From Psychroserpens burtonensis DSM 12212 (GTDB lineage Bacteria; Bacteroidota; Bacteroidia; Flavobacteriales; Flavobacteriaceae), in contig NZ_AUDE01000022.1 in assembly GCF_000425305.1 (NCBI RefSeq), forward strand, positions 29,127 through 93,126: DNA of 64,000 bases. The letters are read 5' to 3'. Every line of letters begins with the position of its first letter. The first letter of the stretch is position 1. The notes beneath the pieces were generated by a model, which ran no database searches, was not told the DNA's origin, and saw only the letters and a program-made list of their open reading frames with translations. Shown here in pieces: positions 46,811 to 56,616 of this stretch. A program made the position numbers and the translations under genes.

Positions 46811-47970
46811 AACTACTAATATTTCTCATAAAATGGGGATTTCCTCTGTTGCTTATCACCGACTTGAGTTCGGAATTACTTGATAGTGCTTTAGTTTTAA
46901 ATATATCAAGAACGTTAAGGTTGGTAATGTTGGTGCTTATTGTGAAGGAGAATATCCTTCATTATAATATCATAAAAAAGTTCAAATTTTTTAAATATTT
47001 CTTGCTCTTTGCGTTCGTTTTATTCTTGTATTTATTTACGGATAGAAACTTTTTTGAAGGCTTTTGGATCTATTCTAAAATGCTATTCTGGATTTTAGGA
47101 ATCAATGTGTTGTATGTTTACGGTTATTTAAATGTCTTCACATTAATTGATTTCATAGATGTTATAAAAAAGGTGGTCCTCGTTGCTTTTGTATTTACTA
47201 TCATGTTCTTTATAACAGGTTATATTAAAACAGATTATAATGTGGCTTCATATCTGGTGTTGTTCATGTATCCATTAGTATTATTGAGTACAGAAGGCTA
47301 TAAGAGAAATAAATTTTTTGTAGTTCTTTCAGCTTTAGCGATACTTATAACGCTTAAAAGAGGAGCCATGATCGCTTTTGCTTTAGGGAATTTGGTATAT
47401 TATCTCGGGAATTTGAAAAATGATTTTAGTTTTAAAAAATTAGCGACAGGGTTGATTATCTTTTTGGCTTTAGGTTTCACGGGATTATATATTATTGAAA
47501 ATCAAAAGGATACAACAGAAGAGCGTTTTAGTGAAGAACAATTTGATCCTGATAATGAAAAAGCTGGTTCTGGACGCGTAGGAATGTACACAAGATTATA
47601 CGAGGCTTGGTATTATTCTGATAGACATTTTATTGGTTTTGGAAATCAAGAAGATTCACACCGACATATTGGACGTAGAACACATGCACATAGTGATATA
47701 TTTGGGTTTCTCTATAATCATGGAATTATTGGTATTGCTTTGATTTTAATTTTTTACATCAAAGTGATAAAATTCTATTTTTCATTTCGAAAATATGATA
47801 AGAAGAATTCATCTATTATTTTGTCTTTATTCGTTATACTCGTATTAGTAAATTTTTATTCAGGTATGTTTAAAACTCAAGATGCAATTTATTTTTTTGC
47901 TTTACTGCCATACTTACAATTAAGAAGAGATGCCATCAAACAAAGTACTTATATTGACGAATCCGCTTAA
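46807..47970 (+). CDS. Wzy/O-antigen-ligase-family polymerase (TTG start)
   Basis: This 387-residue integral membrane protein has about ten helices and the large periplasmic loop of the Wzy/WaaL family, with GSGRVGMYTRLYEAW near residues 250-264, FIGFGNQED and HAHSDIFGFLYNHGIIG (about 297-313). It would polymerise flipped repeat units in the periplasm. The start is TTG (46807), overlapping the preceding stop as TTGA. Its end overlaps the next gene by 41 bases. Confidence 0.85.
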   Translation: MKLLIFLIKWGFPLLLITDLSSELLDSALVLNISRTLRLVMLVLIVKENILHYNIIKKFKFFKYFLLFAFVLFLYLFTDRNFFEGFWIYSKMLFWILGINVLYVYGYLNVFTLIDFIDVIKKVVLVAFVFTIMFFITGYIKTDYNVASYLVLFMYPLVLLSTEGYKRNKFFVVLSALAILITLKRGAMIAFALGNLVYYLGNLKNDFSFKKLATGLIIFLALGFTGLYIIENQKDTTEERFSEEQFDPDNEKAGSGRVGMYTRLYEAWYYSDRHFIGFGNQEDSHRHIGRRTHAHSDIFGFLYNHGIIGIALILIFYIKVIKFYFSFRKYDKKNSSIILSLFVILVLVNFYSGMFKTQDAIYFFALLPYLQLRRDAIKQSTYIDESA

Positions 47971-49063
47971 TCACGAAGGCGGAGTAGTTAATTATTATAA
48001 TTTAGTCTTCAAGCATTTTGAATCCGATGTCATTTCATTAAAACACGGTTCAATTGGCTCAAGAGCTTATTTGTTTTATTATCCTGTTTTAAAGCGGCTA
48101 TTATATCCATTGTACTATGTGTTCGATGTGATTATATTTGTGTTAAGACTCATATTTGATCGCAAAATCAAAATTGTTCAAGTAAGTCCGTCACTAATTC
48201 CAGTGCCATTAATTAGAGATGGCCTTTTAGTTGTATTCGCAAAATTTTTAGGAAAAAAGGTAGTGGTATTTTACAGAGGCTGGAAATTACCAACGTATAA
48301 TACGTTGTATGAAAAACCAAATCTTAGAGGCTTGTTTAATTGGGTATTTCAGAAAAACACTTTGCAAGTTGTTTTAGCCTCATCTTTTAAAAATGATTTG
48401 TTGCAACTCAATCCAAACAAGTCGAGTCATGTTATGGTAACAACAACAGCTATTGATATAACTGAAATTGCTAAACCTAAAAGCAACTCAAATTCTAAAA
48501 CGATTAATGTGTTGTTTCTTGGGAGAATTCAAAATTTAAAAGGGATTGAAGAATTAATACACGCGATTACCTTGCTTCATCAAAATGAGGAATTAGATCG
48601 TTTTAATTTTACAATTGTAGGTCATGAAAACAAAACGGGATATACAGATGCTTTAAAAGAAATATTGAAACACAATAACGTTCCATTGAAAAACGTCTCT
48701 TTTTTAGGTAGAATTACGGGGAAAGATAAGTTTGAACTTTATGCCAATCATGATATTTATGCACTGCCTTCTTATACCGAAGGTTGCCCAAACAGTTTAT
48801 TAGAAGCATTAGCTTCTGGTTTGTTTTGTATTACAACGCGAGTTGGAGCTCTTTCAGATTTAATCATTCCAAAAGAAAATGGTTTATTTGTCAATGTAAA
48901 GGATAGTAACGATTTGTTGAACGCTTTGCGGTATTGTGCAGATAATGAATCTTTTAATAAAAATAGAGTTGCAAATGCAGAACGCTATTCTGAGGAATTT
49001 GATATCAATAAAACAACAAAGCTTTTTGAAGCTAAATACATAGAGTTAATTGAAAAAACCTAA
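47930..49063 (+). CDS. GT4-family glycosyltransferase
   Basis: This 377-residue GT-B enzyme has the N-terminal acceptor lobe (NHEGGVVNYY near residue 14) and a C-terminal donor lobe starting near NVLFLGRIQNLKGIEELI (about 199-216). The retaining-type E-x7-E motif is intact (YTEGCPNSLLEALASG, about 284-299). It presumably adds one sugar of the repeat unit on the cytoplasmic lipid carrier. The start lies 41 bases inside the polymerase gene. Confidence 0.9.
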   Translation: MPSNKVLILTNPLNHEGGVVNYYNLVFKHFESDVISLKHGSIGSRAYLFYYPVLKRLLYPLYYVFDVIIFVLRLIFDRKIKIVQVSPSLIPVPLIRDGLLVVFAKFLGKKVVVFYRGWKLPTYNTLYEKPNLRGLFNWVFQKNTLQVVLASSFKNDLLQLNPNKSSHVMVTTTAIDITEIAKPKSNSNSKTINVLFLGRIQNLKGIEELIHAITLLHQNEELDRFNFTIVGHENKTGYTDALKEILKHNNVPLKNVSFLGRITGKDKFELYANHDIYALPSYTEGCPNSLLEALASGLFCITTRVGALSDLIIPKENGLFVNVKDSNDLLNALRYCADNESFNKNRVANAERYSEEFDINKTTKLFEAKYIELIEKT

Positions 49064-50216
49064 GCTATACTTAATAGGGCCAACAGAATCTGTACTCACA
49101 AAACGAGGAAATAGGTTTCCCAATATGGCCAAATTTTTTGTTGAAGAAGGCGAAGAGGTCATCTATTACACATCAAATTTTTATCATGCTGAAAAAAGGT
49201 TTTTTTCAAAGTACGAAGTTGATGAAGCTACTCAAAACTTAGGTTACAAACTTAAAGTCCTGAATGTTTTAGGATATTACACCAACGTCTCACCAAGACG
49301 CGTCTTGTCAAATTTTCTATTTTCAGTTCGGTTATTTGTTATGTTACTTTTTAAGGTCTCCAAACAGGATAAAATACTACTTCCTTCACGACCAGTGGAG
49401 CTTATTTTTTTCATGGCGCTGTTAAAAAAAATAAAAGGTGTCAAAATTTATTTAGATATTCAAGATATTTGGCCAGATGCCTTACAAATTAAAAATAAAA
49501 GAAAGAAAAGAGTCTTTGAAATCTATTGCAATACATATTTAAAACCGTCACTTAAGCACTATACAGGAGCATTACACGTTGCACCTTCGTTTAGATTGTG
49601 GCTTAGACGATATGCGAAAAAAACACCATCTAGTTTTGTGCCTTTAGGATGGGAAAATGAAAGATGGTCTGATGTTACATTAAAAGCGTATAAAGAAAGT
49701 AGTGTTGTGAAAATGGTTTGTGTCGCACAGTTACAGCATCAAATTGATATTATGCCTATACTAGAAGTATTAAAAAACAATGACAAACTGCATTTAACAA
49801 TACTTGGTGAAGACGGAACAGGAGAACGATACCATGAAGTTATTAATTACATAAATGCACACCTAATTACTAATATTGAAATTATAGGGAAAATAGAAAG
49901 AAAGGCGATGATGTATTATTTAGAGAATAAAGATATTGGAGTTTTACCAATGATTACATCGTCAATACCAAATAAAATATTTGATTACATGGCAGCAATG
50001 CTCCCTATTATTGTTCTTGGAGATAACGATAGTTCAAATTTCGTGGTTGAAAATAAAATTGGTTGGCAATGTAATTTTAATTCAAAAGATTTGGATGTAC
50101 TTTTACAGCGTCTGAATACCTCAGATATTCAGACAAAAAAGAATCAAGTTGTTTCAATAAGAGACAATTTTTCAAGAGATATTTTACATAAAAAAATTAA
50201 AGAGATGATAGCATAA
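49050..50216 (+). CDS. GT4-family glycosyltransferase (TTG start)
   Basis: This 388-residue GT-B protein resembles WbuB-like glycosyltransferases: LDIQDIWPDAL near residues 137-147 is typical of that group, and the donor lobe begins near VVKMVCVAQLQHQIDIM (about 218-234). The E-x7-E motif is degenerate around NKIFDYMAAMLPII (about 309-322), as in other members that use fewer conserved residues. Translation starts with TTG at 49050, 14 bases inside the previous gene. It shares one base with the next gene start (TAATG). Confidence 0.85.
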   Translation: MKKPKLYLIGPTESVLTKRGNRFPNMAKFFVEEGEEVIYYTSNFYHAEKRFFSKYEVDEATQNLGYKLKVLNVLGYYTNVSPRRVLSNFLFSVRLFVMLLFKVSKQDKILLPSRPVELIFFMALLKKIKGVKIYLDIQDIWPDALQIKNKRKKRVFEIYCNTYLKPSLKHYTGALHVAPSFRLWLRRYAKKTPSSFVPLGWENERWSDVTLKAYKESSVVKMVCVAQLQHQIDIMPILEVLKNNDKLHLTILGEDGTGERYHEVINYINAHLITNIEIIGKIERKAMMYYLENKDIGVLPMITSSIPNKIFDYMAAMLPIIVLGDNDSSNFVVENKIGWQCNFNSKDLDVLLQRLNTSDIQTKKNQVVSIRDNFSRDILHKKIKEMIA

Positions 50217-52354
50217 TGCAACAACTCACACAAAAGCTAGGGTCTGGCGATATGGTTATACAAGATGTTCCTTATCCACAATTAGGTAAAGGGATGGTGA
50301 TCGTTAAAAACCACTATTCTATAATTAGTGCAGGAACCGAAGGTTCTACAGTTGTAGCTGCTAGAAAAAGCTTAATTGGTAAAGCCAAAGAACGTCCGCA
50401 GCAAGTAAAGCAAGTGATTGATACGCTTAAAAAGCAAGGGCCAATTCAAACCTATAGAGCAGTCATAAAAAAACTAGATGCCTATTCTCCTTTGGGTTAT
50501 AGTTGTGCTGGAGAAGTTATAGAAGTTGGCGCAGGAGTTACAGAATTTGAAGTTGGAGATAAGGTCGCATGTGCTGGAGCAGGATATGCTAATCATGCAG
50601 AAATCGTATCAGTACCCATCAACCTTTGCGTTAAATTAGAGAACAGTGCCAATCTAAAAGAGGCTGCCTATAATACTTTAGGTGCCATTTCTATGCAAGG
50701 TGTTCGTCAAGCAGATCTTCGTTTAGGGGAATCTTGTGTGGTTATTGGTTTAGGCTTGCTAGGTCAATTAGCCGCATTAATATTAAAAGCATCAGGCGTT
50801 ACCGTTATAGGCGTTGATATTTCCGAAGCCGCAGTAAAACAAGCCATTGCTAATAAGGTAGTAGATTTAGGATTGACCCGAAATGCCGTTGGAATCGAAG
50901 AACAAATCCAAAGCGCAACCCACGGTTATGGTGCAGATACAGTGATTATTGCAGCAGCAACCTCTAGTTTAGATCCTATAAATTTTGCAGGAGCTATAGT
51001 GCGTAAAAAAGGAAAGGTTATCGTTTTAGGCGCTGTACCCACAGGCTTTGATCGTGATCCGTTTTGGTATCGTAAAGAATTAGAATTGAAGATGGCCTGT
51101 TCTTATGGTCCTGGGCGTTACGATTTAAACTACGAAGAAAAAGGAATTGATTATCCATTGCCATATGTGCGTTGGACCGAAAAGCGAAACATGGAAGCGT
51201 TTCAAAATTTAATCGCTACCAACCGCATCAATATTGAGTATTTAACCACACATGAGTTTGAGTTTGAAGATGCAAAATCAGCTTTTGATTTAGTCGTTTC
51301 TAAAACGGAACCTTTTACTGGAATCGCTTTAAGATATGATACTCAAAAAACGGCTTTAAAAACTAAGATTTCTACTTCGGAAATCGATACACTAGGAAAA
51401 ATCAACATTTCATTTATAGGAGCAGGAAGTTATGCGCAAGGAAATTTATTGCCAAATATACCTGACACAGATGAGGTTGGCCGCGTAGGTGTGTTGACCA
51501 ATACAGGAACGACTTCGAAGCGAGTGGCTGAGAAATTTAACTTTCAGTTTTGCGCTACAGAAGAAGCAGATGTGTTAGATGATAAAACCAATACGGTATT
51601 TGTGGCGACACGTCACGACTCTCACGGACCTTATGTTTTAAAAAGTTTAGAAGCTAATAAAAATGTATTTGTAGAAAAACCATTATGTCTTTTAGAATCT
51701 GAATTAGAAGCTATAATTGAAGCACAATCCAAAGCCAATAAAGCGGTTATGGTAGGGTTTAATAGACGTTTTTCTCCACTAACTGAGAAATTAAAAAAAG
51801 CGATTGGAGAGCATCCAATGACCATGTTATATCGTATTAATGCAGGTGTTATTCCGGGAGATAATTGGATTCAGGATTTAGAAATAGGAGGTGGACGCGT
51901 GTTAGGCGAGGTGTGTCACTTTATTGATTACCTAACCTATCTTAACGGAAGCCTACCAACTAAAGTTTCTGCTACGGCATTACCAGATGCGCATCAATTA
52001 AATGATACGTTAAATATTTTGATTCAGTTTGAAAACGGATCCTCTGGTGTTGTGGCTTATTATGCTAACGGATCAAAATCTATGACTAAGGAGTATGTTG
52101 AGGTGTTCTCTGCAGGACTATCTGCAACACTTAATGATTTTAAAGAGTTGAAAATCTACGGAAAAGGGAAGCCTAAAAAAGAGAAACTTTTCAATCAAAA
52201 TAAAGGCCAAAAAGAAATGGTGGTTGCTTTCGTCAACGGATTATTATCTGATGGAAAAGCACCAATCTCTTTTGAGGAGGTCGTTGCAGTGACTAAAACA
52301 TCTTTTAAAGTATTAGAATCTATAAAACGTGGAGGAGCGCAAGTTGAAATCTAA
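50216..52354 (+). CDS. two-domain oxidoreductase: zinc-type alcohol dehydrogenase plus Gfo/Idh/MocA
   Basis: This 712-residue protein has an N-terminal medium-chain alcohol dehydrogenase-like half (about 1-375; GLGLLGQLAALILKASG near 176 is the Rossmann turn) and a C-terminal Gfo/Idh/MocA dehydrogenase half (about 395-712; FIGAGSYAQGNLLP, VEKPLC). This fusion recurs in capsule and exopolysaccharide loci together with the alpha/alpha-toroid gene that follows here. Its substrate is undetermined; oxidation or epimerisation of a sugar nucleotide or lipid-linked sugar is a reasonable guess. The stop overlaps the next gene. Confidence 0.9.
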   Translation: MQQLTQKLGSGDMVIQDVPYPQLGKGMVIVKNHYSIISAGTEGSTVVAARKSLIGKAKERPQQVKQVIDTLKKQGPIQTYRAVIKKLDAYSPLGYSCAGEVIEVGAGVTEFEVGDKVACAGAGYANHAEIVSVPINLCVKLENSANLKEAAYNTLGAISMQGVRQADLRLGESCVVIGLGLLGQLAALILKASGVTVIGVDISEAAVKQAIANKVVDLGLTRNAVGIEEQIQSATHGYGADTVIIAAATSSLDPINFAGAIVRKKGKVIVLGAVPTGFDRDPFWYRKELELKMACSYGPGRYDLNYEEKGIDYPLPYVRWTEKRNMEAFQNLIATNRINIEYLTTHEFEFEDAKSAFDLVVSKTEPFTGIALRYDTQKTALKTKISTSEIDTLGKINISFIGAGSYAQGNLLPNIPDTDEVGRVGVLTNTGTTSKRVAEKFNFQFCATEEADVLDDKTNTVFVATRHDSHGPYVLKSLEANKNVFVEKPLCLLESELEAIIEAQSKANKAVMVGFNRRFSPLTEKLKKAIGEHPMTMLYRINAGVIPGDNWIQDLEIGGGRVLGEVCHFIDYLTYLNGSLPTKVSATALPDAHQLNDTLNILIQFENGSSGVVAYYANGSKSMTKEYVEVFSAGLSATLNDFKELKIYGKGKPKKEKLFNQNKGQKEMVVAFVNGLLSDGKAPISFEEVVAVTKTSFKVLESIKRGGAQVEI

Positions 52355-53549
52355 AATAGACAATAGTTTTTTAAAACTCAAATCGTATTGCGAAGCCGAA
52401 AACTATAAAGGTTGGGATCCTTATGATGGGATGAACTCAAAGGTTTTTCAAGCATTGCCTTTCAAGCATTGGGATTTAGCAAGATTGGCTTGGATTCAAG
52501 GGTTTAAGCGAAGTCCGATAAATTTCAGGAAACTGTTATTAGTGCCTAAAGAGCATAATGCTAAAGGGGTAGCCTTATTTTTATTAGGCTATTGTAAATT
52601 ATATCAATTAGCTCAAAGTGGCTGCGAGGATTTTGGTACAAAAGAAGCGTTGCTTAATAAAGTAAAAGAAGTCACTTCGTTGTTGTTAAGTTTGAGGTCA
52701 AAAGGATATTCTGGTTCTTGTTGGGGTTATAACTTTGATTGGCAAGCAAGACGTTTGTTTTTGTTTGAAAAACACACACCAACCGTTGTAGCGACTTGTT
52801 TTAGTGTTGAGGCTTTGTTAGAAAGCTATGAGATTACAAAAGATAATTCGGTTTTAAAAGAAACATTATCAGCAGCAGATTTCGTGACTCGGGATTTGTC
52901 AAGAACACAACATGACAAAGGGATTATCTTTTCTTATAGTATCAAAGATGGGAATAATACGGTAATTAATGCGTCATTATTAGGTGCTAAGATTTTAAGT
53001 TACGCCTATAAGTACACAAAAAATCAGGAGCATGCAGATTTGGCTAAGCAAGCCATTATAGCAGCTTGTGATTTACAGGATGCAGATGGTTCTTGGGTGT
53101 ACGGTTTATTGGCAGTGCAGTCTTGGAAAGACAGTTTTCATACGGGGTTTAATCTCGATGCCATTGAAACGTATCAGCAAAATACCGGAGATTTTACATT
53201 TCAGAGTTATATAAAAAAAGGTACAGATTATTATCTAGAGCATTTTTTTGAAGCCAATGGGATGCCGAAATATTATCATAATCAAACTTATCCAATAGAC
53301 ATTCATTGTCCTGCTCAAGTTATTGTGACGTTGTCAAAATTAAATGTGTTTAAAGACAATGAAGATTTATTGACTCAAGTCTTGGATTGGACAGTTGCTA
53401 ATATGCAACATAAAAAGGGCTATTTTTACTATCAGTTAAAAAAAGGGATGAGTTCAAAAATAGCGTATATGAGGTGGAGTAATGCATTCATGTTTAATGC
53501 GATGGCTCATTTTTTATTAGAAACAAAACCAACAATTCATGGAAGCTAA
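52344..53549 (+). CDS. alpha/alpha-toroid protein found with the two-domain oxidoreductase
   Basis: This protein of about 401 residues is rich in regularly spaced helices with Gly/Trp turns (SGSCWGYNFDWQAR, DADGSWVYG), the pattern of an alpha/alpha toroid such as prenyltransferase- or glycosidase-like folds. It is often mislabelled delta-aminolevulinic acid dehydratase in databases; nothing here resembles that enzyme. I prefer TTG at 52344, 11 bases inside the preceding gene and behind GGAGG, over GTG at 52329, because three other genes of this locus start the same way. The role is unknown, probably modification of the polysaccharide or its precursor. Confidence 0.75.
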   Translation: MKSKIDNSFLKLKSYCEAENYKGWDPYDGMNSKVFQALPFKHWDLARLAWIQGFKRSPINFRKLLLVPKEHNAKGVALFLLGYCKLYQLAQSGCEDFGTKEALLNKVKEVTSLLLSLRSKGYSGSCWGYNFDWQARRLFLFEKHTPTVVATCFSVEALLESYEITKDNSVLKETLSAADFVTRDLSRTQHDKGIIFSYSIKDGNNTVINASLLGAKILSYAYKYTKNQEHADLAKQAIIAACDLQDADGSWVYGLLAVQSWKDSFHTGFNLDAIETYQQNTGDFTFQSYIKKGTDYYLEHFFEANGMPKYYHNQTYPIDIHCPAQVIVTLSKLNVFKDNEDLLTQVLDWTVANMQHKKGYFYYQLKKGMSSKIAYMRWSNAFMFNAMAHFLLETKPTIHGS

Positions 53550-54237
53550 ATCACTTAATGGAGTGATGACTTTTGCTCCAACATCTAGAAAAGAATTGAT
53601 GCAGTATGCTTTTGATAACCATAAGATTATGGTTGCCGTAAATGCTGAAAAAATATTACATGCTACAGACGACAGTCGATCCCTTATCAATAGAAATCTT
53701 GGCTACCCAGACGGTATTGGAGCCGTTTGGGCACTGCAAAAAAAAGGGGCTACTAAGGTGGTCAAAATTCCGGGTTGTGAGCTTTGGCTGGATGTGGTTT
53801 CAAATTACTATACGACAAAATCATTTTATTTAGTAGGTGGACAACAAGAAATCATTGAAGCGACGATTGATCAACTAAAATCTCAATTTGAAGGGATTAA
53901 CATTTGCAACTATAGAAACGGTTATATCAAAACTGAAGCTGAAGAATTAACTTTAATTGCCGATATTAAAAAACATAGTCCAGAGGTCGTTTTCATTGCC
54001 ATGGGTTCCCCAAAACAGGAGGATTTAATGGAGCGCATTCAAAAATCCCATCAAGCAGTTTATCTAGGTTTGGGTGGAAGCTTTGATGTCTATACAGGTC
54101 ATGTAAAACGGGCACCAAAATGGTGGGTGACTCATAATATGGAATGGACGTATAGATTACTCAGTCAGCCATCAAGAATAAAGCGTCAAATACACTTAGT
54201 AAGATTTTTCGTTAACTTGCATTTAAATCGGTATTAA
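53539..54237 (+). CDS. WecG/TagA/CpsF-family glycosyltransferase
   Basis: This 232-residue GT26 protein contains the family blocks NRNLGYPDGIGAVW near residues 52-65, FYLVGG near 94-99 and VFIAMGSPKQED near 152-163. GT26 enzymes add N-acetylmannosamine (TagA) or ManNAc-uronate (WecG) to undecaprenyl-PP-GlcNAc. With WecB next to it but no WecC-type dehydrogenase in the window, a TagA-like ManNAc transfer is more likely. It overlaps the toroid gene by 11 bases. Confidence 0.92.
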   Translation: MEAKSLNGVMTFAPTSRKELMQYAFDNHKIMVAVNAEKILHATDDSRSLINRNLGYPDGIGAVWALQKKGATKVVKIPGCELWLDVVSNYYTTKSFYLVGGQQEIIEATIDQLKSQFEGINICNYRNGYIKTEAEELTLIADIKKHSPEVVFIAMGSPKQEDLMERIQKSHQAVYLGLGGSFDVYTGHVKRAPKWWVTHNMEWTYRLLSQPSRIKRQIHLVRFFVNLHLNRY

Positions 54238-54261
54238 TCCGTTTTTCAATTTAATTTCAAT

Positions 54262-55362
54262 ATGTATAAAGTAACAATAATTGCAGGAGCTCGTCCAAAT
54301 TTCATGAAGATAGCACCAATCATTCATGCGATTCAAAAATCAAAAGAAGCAGGCATGCTTATAGATTATAGATTGGTTCATACAGGACAGCATTATGATA
54401 AAAACATGTCTGGAAGCTTTTTTGAGCAATTGGAAATACCAGAACCACATGTGAATTTAGAATGTAGTGGAGGTACTCAAGCGGAGCAGACGGCAAATAT
54501 TATGATTAATTTTGAAAAAGAATTGATGGCTAATCCAGCAGATTTATTATTAGTCGTCGGGGATGTAACATCTACGATGGCTAGTGCTTTGGTAGCTCAA
54601 AAATTACATACGAAAGTTGCACATGTTGAAGGCGGAATTAGATCTGATGATTGGACAATGCCAGAAGAAATTAATAGATTGGTGACCGATAGTATTACCA
54701 ATTACTTTTTTACAACTTCGGAAACTGCAAATGAGAACCTAAGAAAAAGCGGGGTTAAGGAAGAGCATGTTTTTTTCGTCGGAAATACAATGATCGATAC
54801 CTTGTTAAAACAACGACCAAATTTCAAACAACCTCAAGTTTGGGGAGATCTTAAACTTTCCGAAGGGAATTATATCGTAATGACTTTACACAGACCTGCA
54901 AATGTAGATGAGGAGTCTCAATTGAAGGAGATGATTGATGAGATTGCTGCACATACAGAAGATGTGCCATTAGTATTTCCTGTACATCCTAGAACTGCTA
55001 AAATTTTAGAACGACTTGATGTGAGTCATTCAAGGCTTCACATGGTTGAACCTCTTAGTTATTTAGAATTTAATTATTTGGTAGAGCGGTCTAAAGCTGT
55101 CATTACAGATTCTGGTGGGATTACTGAAGAAGCATCCATAATGAGAGTTCCTTGCTTGACGCTTAGAGACAATACGGAAAGACCAGAAACGATCACACTT
55201 GGAACTAATGAATTGGTTGGTACTAATCCTAAAAATATCAAATTATATTTAGAGCGCTTGTTTGCTGGTGATTGGAAGAAAGGTCAAGATATTCCATTAT
55301 GGGATGGGCATACGGCAACTAGAATTGTTGAGGTTATGAACTCAACACTGTCGAGGAGTTAG
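54262..55362 (+). CDS. wecB: UDP-GlcNAc 2-epimerase (non-hydrolysing)
   Basis: WecB/MnaA interconverts UDP-GlcNAc and UDP-ManNAc in the cytoplasm. The 366-residue sequence has GARPNFMKIAP (residues 8-18), HTGQHYD, the DVTSTMA and HVEGGIRS blocks and DSGGITEEA in the C-terminal lobe. It follows the TagA/WecG-type gene after 24 bases, supplying its likely donor. Confidence 0.95.
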   Translation: MYKVTIIAGARPNFMKIAPIIHAIQKSKEAGMLIDYRLVHTGQHYDKNMSGSFFEQLEIPEPHVNLECSGGTQAEQTANIMINFEKELMANPADLLLVVGDVTSTMASALVAQKLHTKVAHVEGGIRSDDWTMPEEINRLVTDSITNYFFTTSETANENLRKSGVKEEHVFFVGNTMIDTLLKQRPNFKQPQVWGDLKLSEGNYIVMTLHRPANVDEESQLKEMIDEIAAHTEDVPLVFPVHPRTAKILERLDVSHSRLHMVEPLSYLEFNYLVERSKAVITDSGGITEEASIMRVPCLTLRDNTERPETITLGTNELVGTNPKNIKLYLERLFAGDWKKGQDIPLWDGHTATRIVEVMNSTLSRS

Positions 55363-55479
55363 TCATTAGTTGTTACTTGATTTAGTTCACCAATTTTGTA
55401 TATAAAATAATCTGTTTCTATTTATTTCGTACCTTTCGACCGTTATTAACAAGGCGCTATTAACCTACATTGACTCTTC

Positions 55480-56577
55480 ATGATCAAAAATTTACTTGAG
55501 AATTTTAGTCCAGAAAATAATTCTATTTTGTGGTTAACTAGTGCGTTTATACTCGCTTTTTTTATTGCTTTTCGAACGTTTCCTACCATTATTTATATAT
55601 CGAATAGAAAGCACCTTATGGATGAGCCAGATAGCAGGAGTATGCACTCCAAGCGAACACCTACATTAGGAGGCATTGGTATTTTCTTTAGCCTGGTAGT
55701 TGTGATGACCATTACAGGCGCCATGTTGAACACAAAAGTGATGTTGTTAGTCATGGGAGGAATAACGATTTTGTTTTTTCTTGGCTTAAAAGATGATTTG
55801 ACGGTATTGTCTCCAAGAAGTAAATTTTTAGGTCAAATTTTTGCGGCATTGTTATTAATCGTTTTTACAGATACAAGAATTATAGGGCTTTCAAGTATAT
55901 TAGATGTATATACACTTCCATATTGGGTGTCAATTGGTTTTACTCTTTTTGTTTATATTTTAATAATCAATGCTTACAATTTAATAGATGGTGTTGATGG
56001 ACTGGCAGGAAGTATTGCTCTATTAATTAGCATTGTATTCAGTGTGCTTTTTTATAATACTGGAGCACTTAGTCTGGCTACAATATCTGTGGCTTTAATT
56101 GGAGCCCTAGTCGCTTTTTTGAGATTTAATTTTTCGTCTAAGAATAAAATTTTTATGGGAGATACGGGCTCTATGATATTAGGGTTTTTGATAGCCTTTT
56201 TTACCATAAGTTTTATTTCTGAATCTCAACTTGACGCTAATTCTAGTTTTTACAGAGCTTCTCCAGCATTGGCATTATCTATGTTATTTTATCCGTTAAT
56301 GGATACGTTTAGAATATTTTTTATTAGGATCTTTGTATTAAAGAAAAGTCCGTTTGAGGCAGATAGAAACCATATTCATCATCGGTTTATTCAAAGTGGA
56401 TATACTCATGTTCAAACTACTTTAACAATTGTCTTGATAAACTTAATTATAATCATTATCGCTTTTAATATGTTACACTTAAACCTGAACACTCAAATAG
56501 GTGTATTATTTCTTTATGGATCTTTGTTGTACTATTTGCCATTCTTGCTAAAAAGAAGAATTAATAAAACCCCTTAA
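55480..56577 (+). CDS. WecA/TagO-type undecaprenyl-phosphate sugar-1-phosphate transferase
   Basis: This 365-residue MraY-family membrane enzyme has about ten helices, the early DEPDSRSMHSKRTPTLGGIG loop, FLGLKDDL, NLIDGVDGLAGS, FMGDTGSM and the DRNHIHHRF cytoplasmic motif. It should start lipid-linked glycan synthesis by transferring GlcNAc-1-phosphate to undecaprenyl phosphate. It lies after WecB with a 117-base gap that may hold a separate promoter. Confidence 0.92.
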   Translation: MIKNLLENFSPENNSILWLTSAFILAFFIAFRTFPTIIYISNRKHLMDEPDSRSMHSKRTPTLGGIGIFFSLVVVMTITGAMLNTKVMLLVMGGITILFFLGLKDDLTVLSPRSKFLGQIFAALLLIVFTDTRIIGLSSILDVYTLPYWVSIGFTLFVYILIINAYNLIDGVDGLAGSIALLISIVFSVLFYNTGALSLATISVALIGALVAFLRFNFSSKNKIFMGDTGSMILGFLIAFFTISFISESQLDANSSFYRASPALALSMLFYPLMDTFRIFFIRIFVLKKSPFEADRNHIHHRFIQSGYTHVQTTLTIVLINLIIIIIAFNMLHLNLNTQIGVLFLYGSLLYYLPFLLKRRINKTP

Positions 56578-56616
56578 AAATATTCAAGACATAGATAACA
56601 ACACATAGAGTACGCC

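Noticed and set aside
52329..52343. GTG at 52329 as the start of the toroid gene
   Set aside because: It would put the GGAGG motif inside the coding region; TTG at 52344 follows the TTGAAA pattern of three other coupled genes in this locus. GTG cannot be fully excluded.
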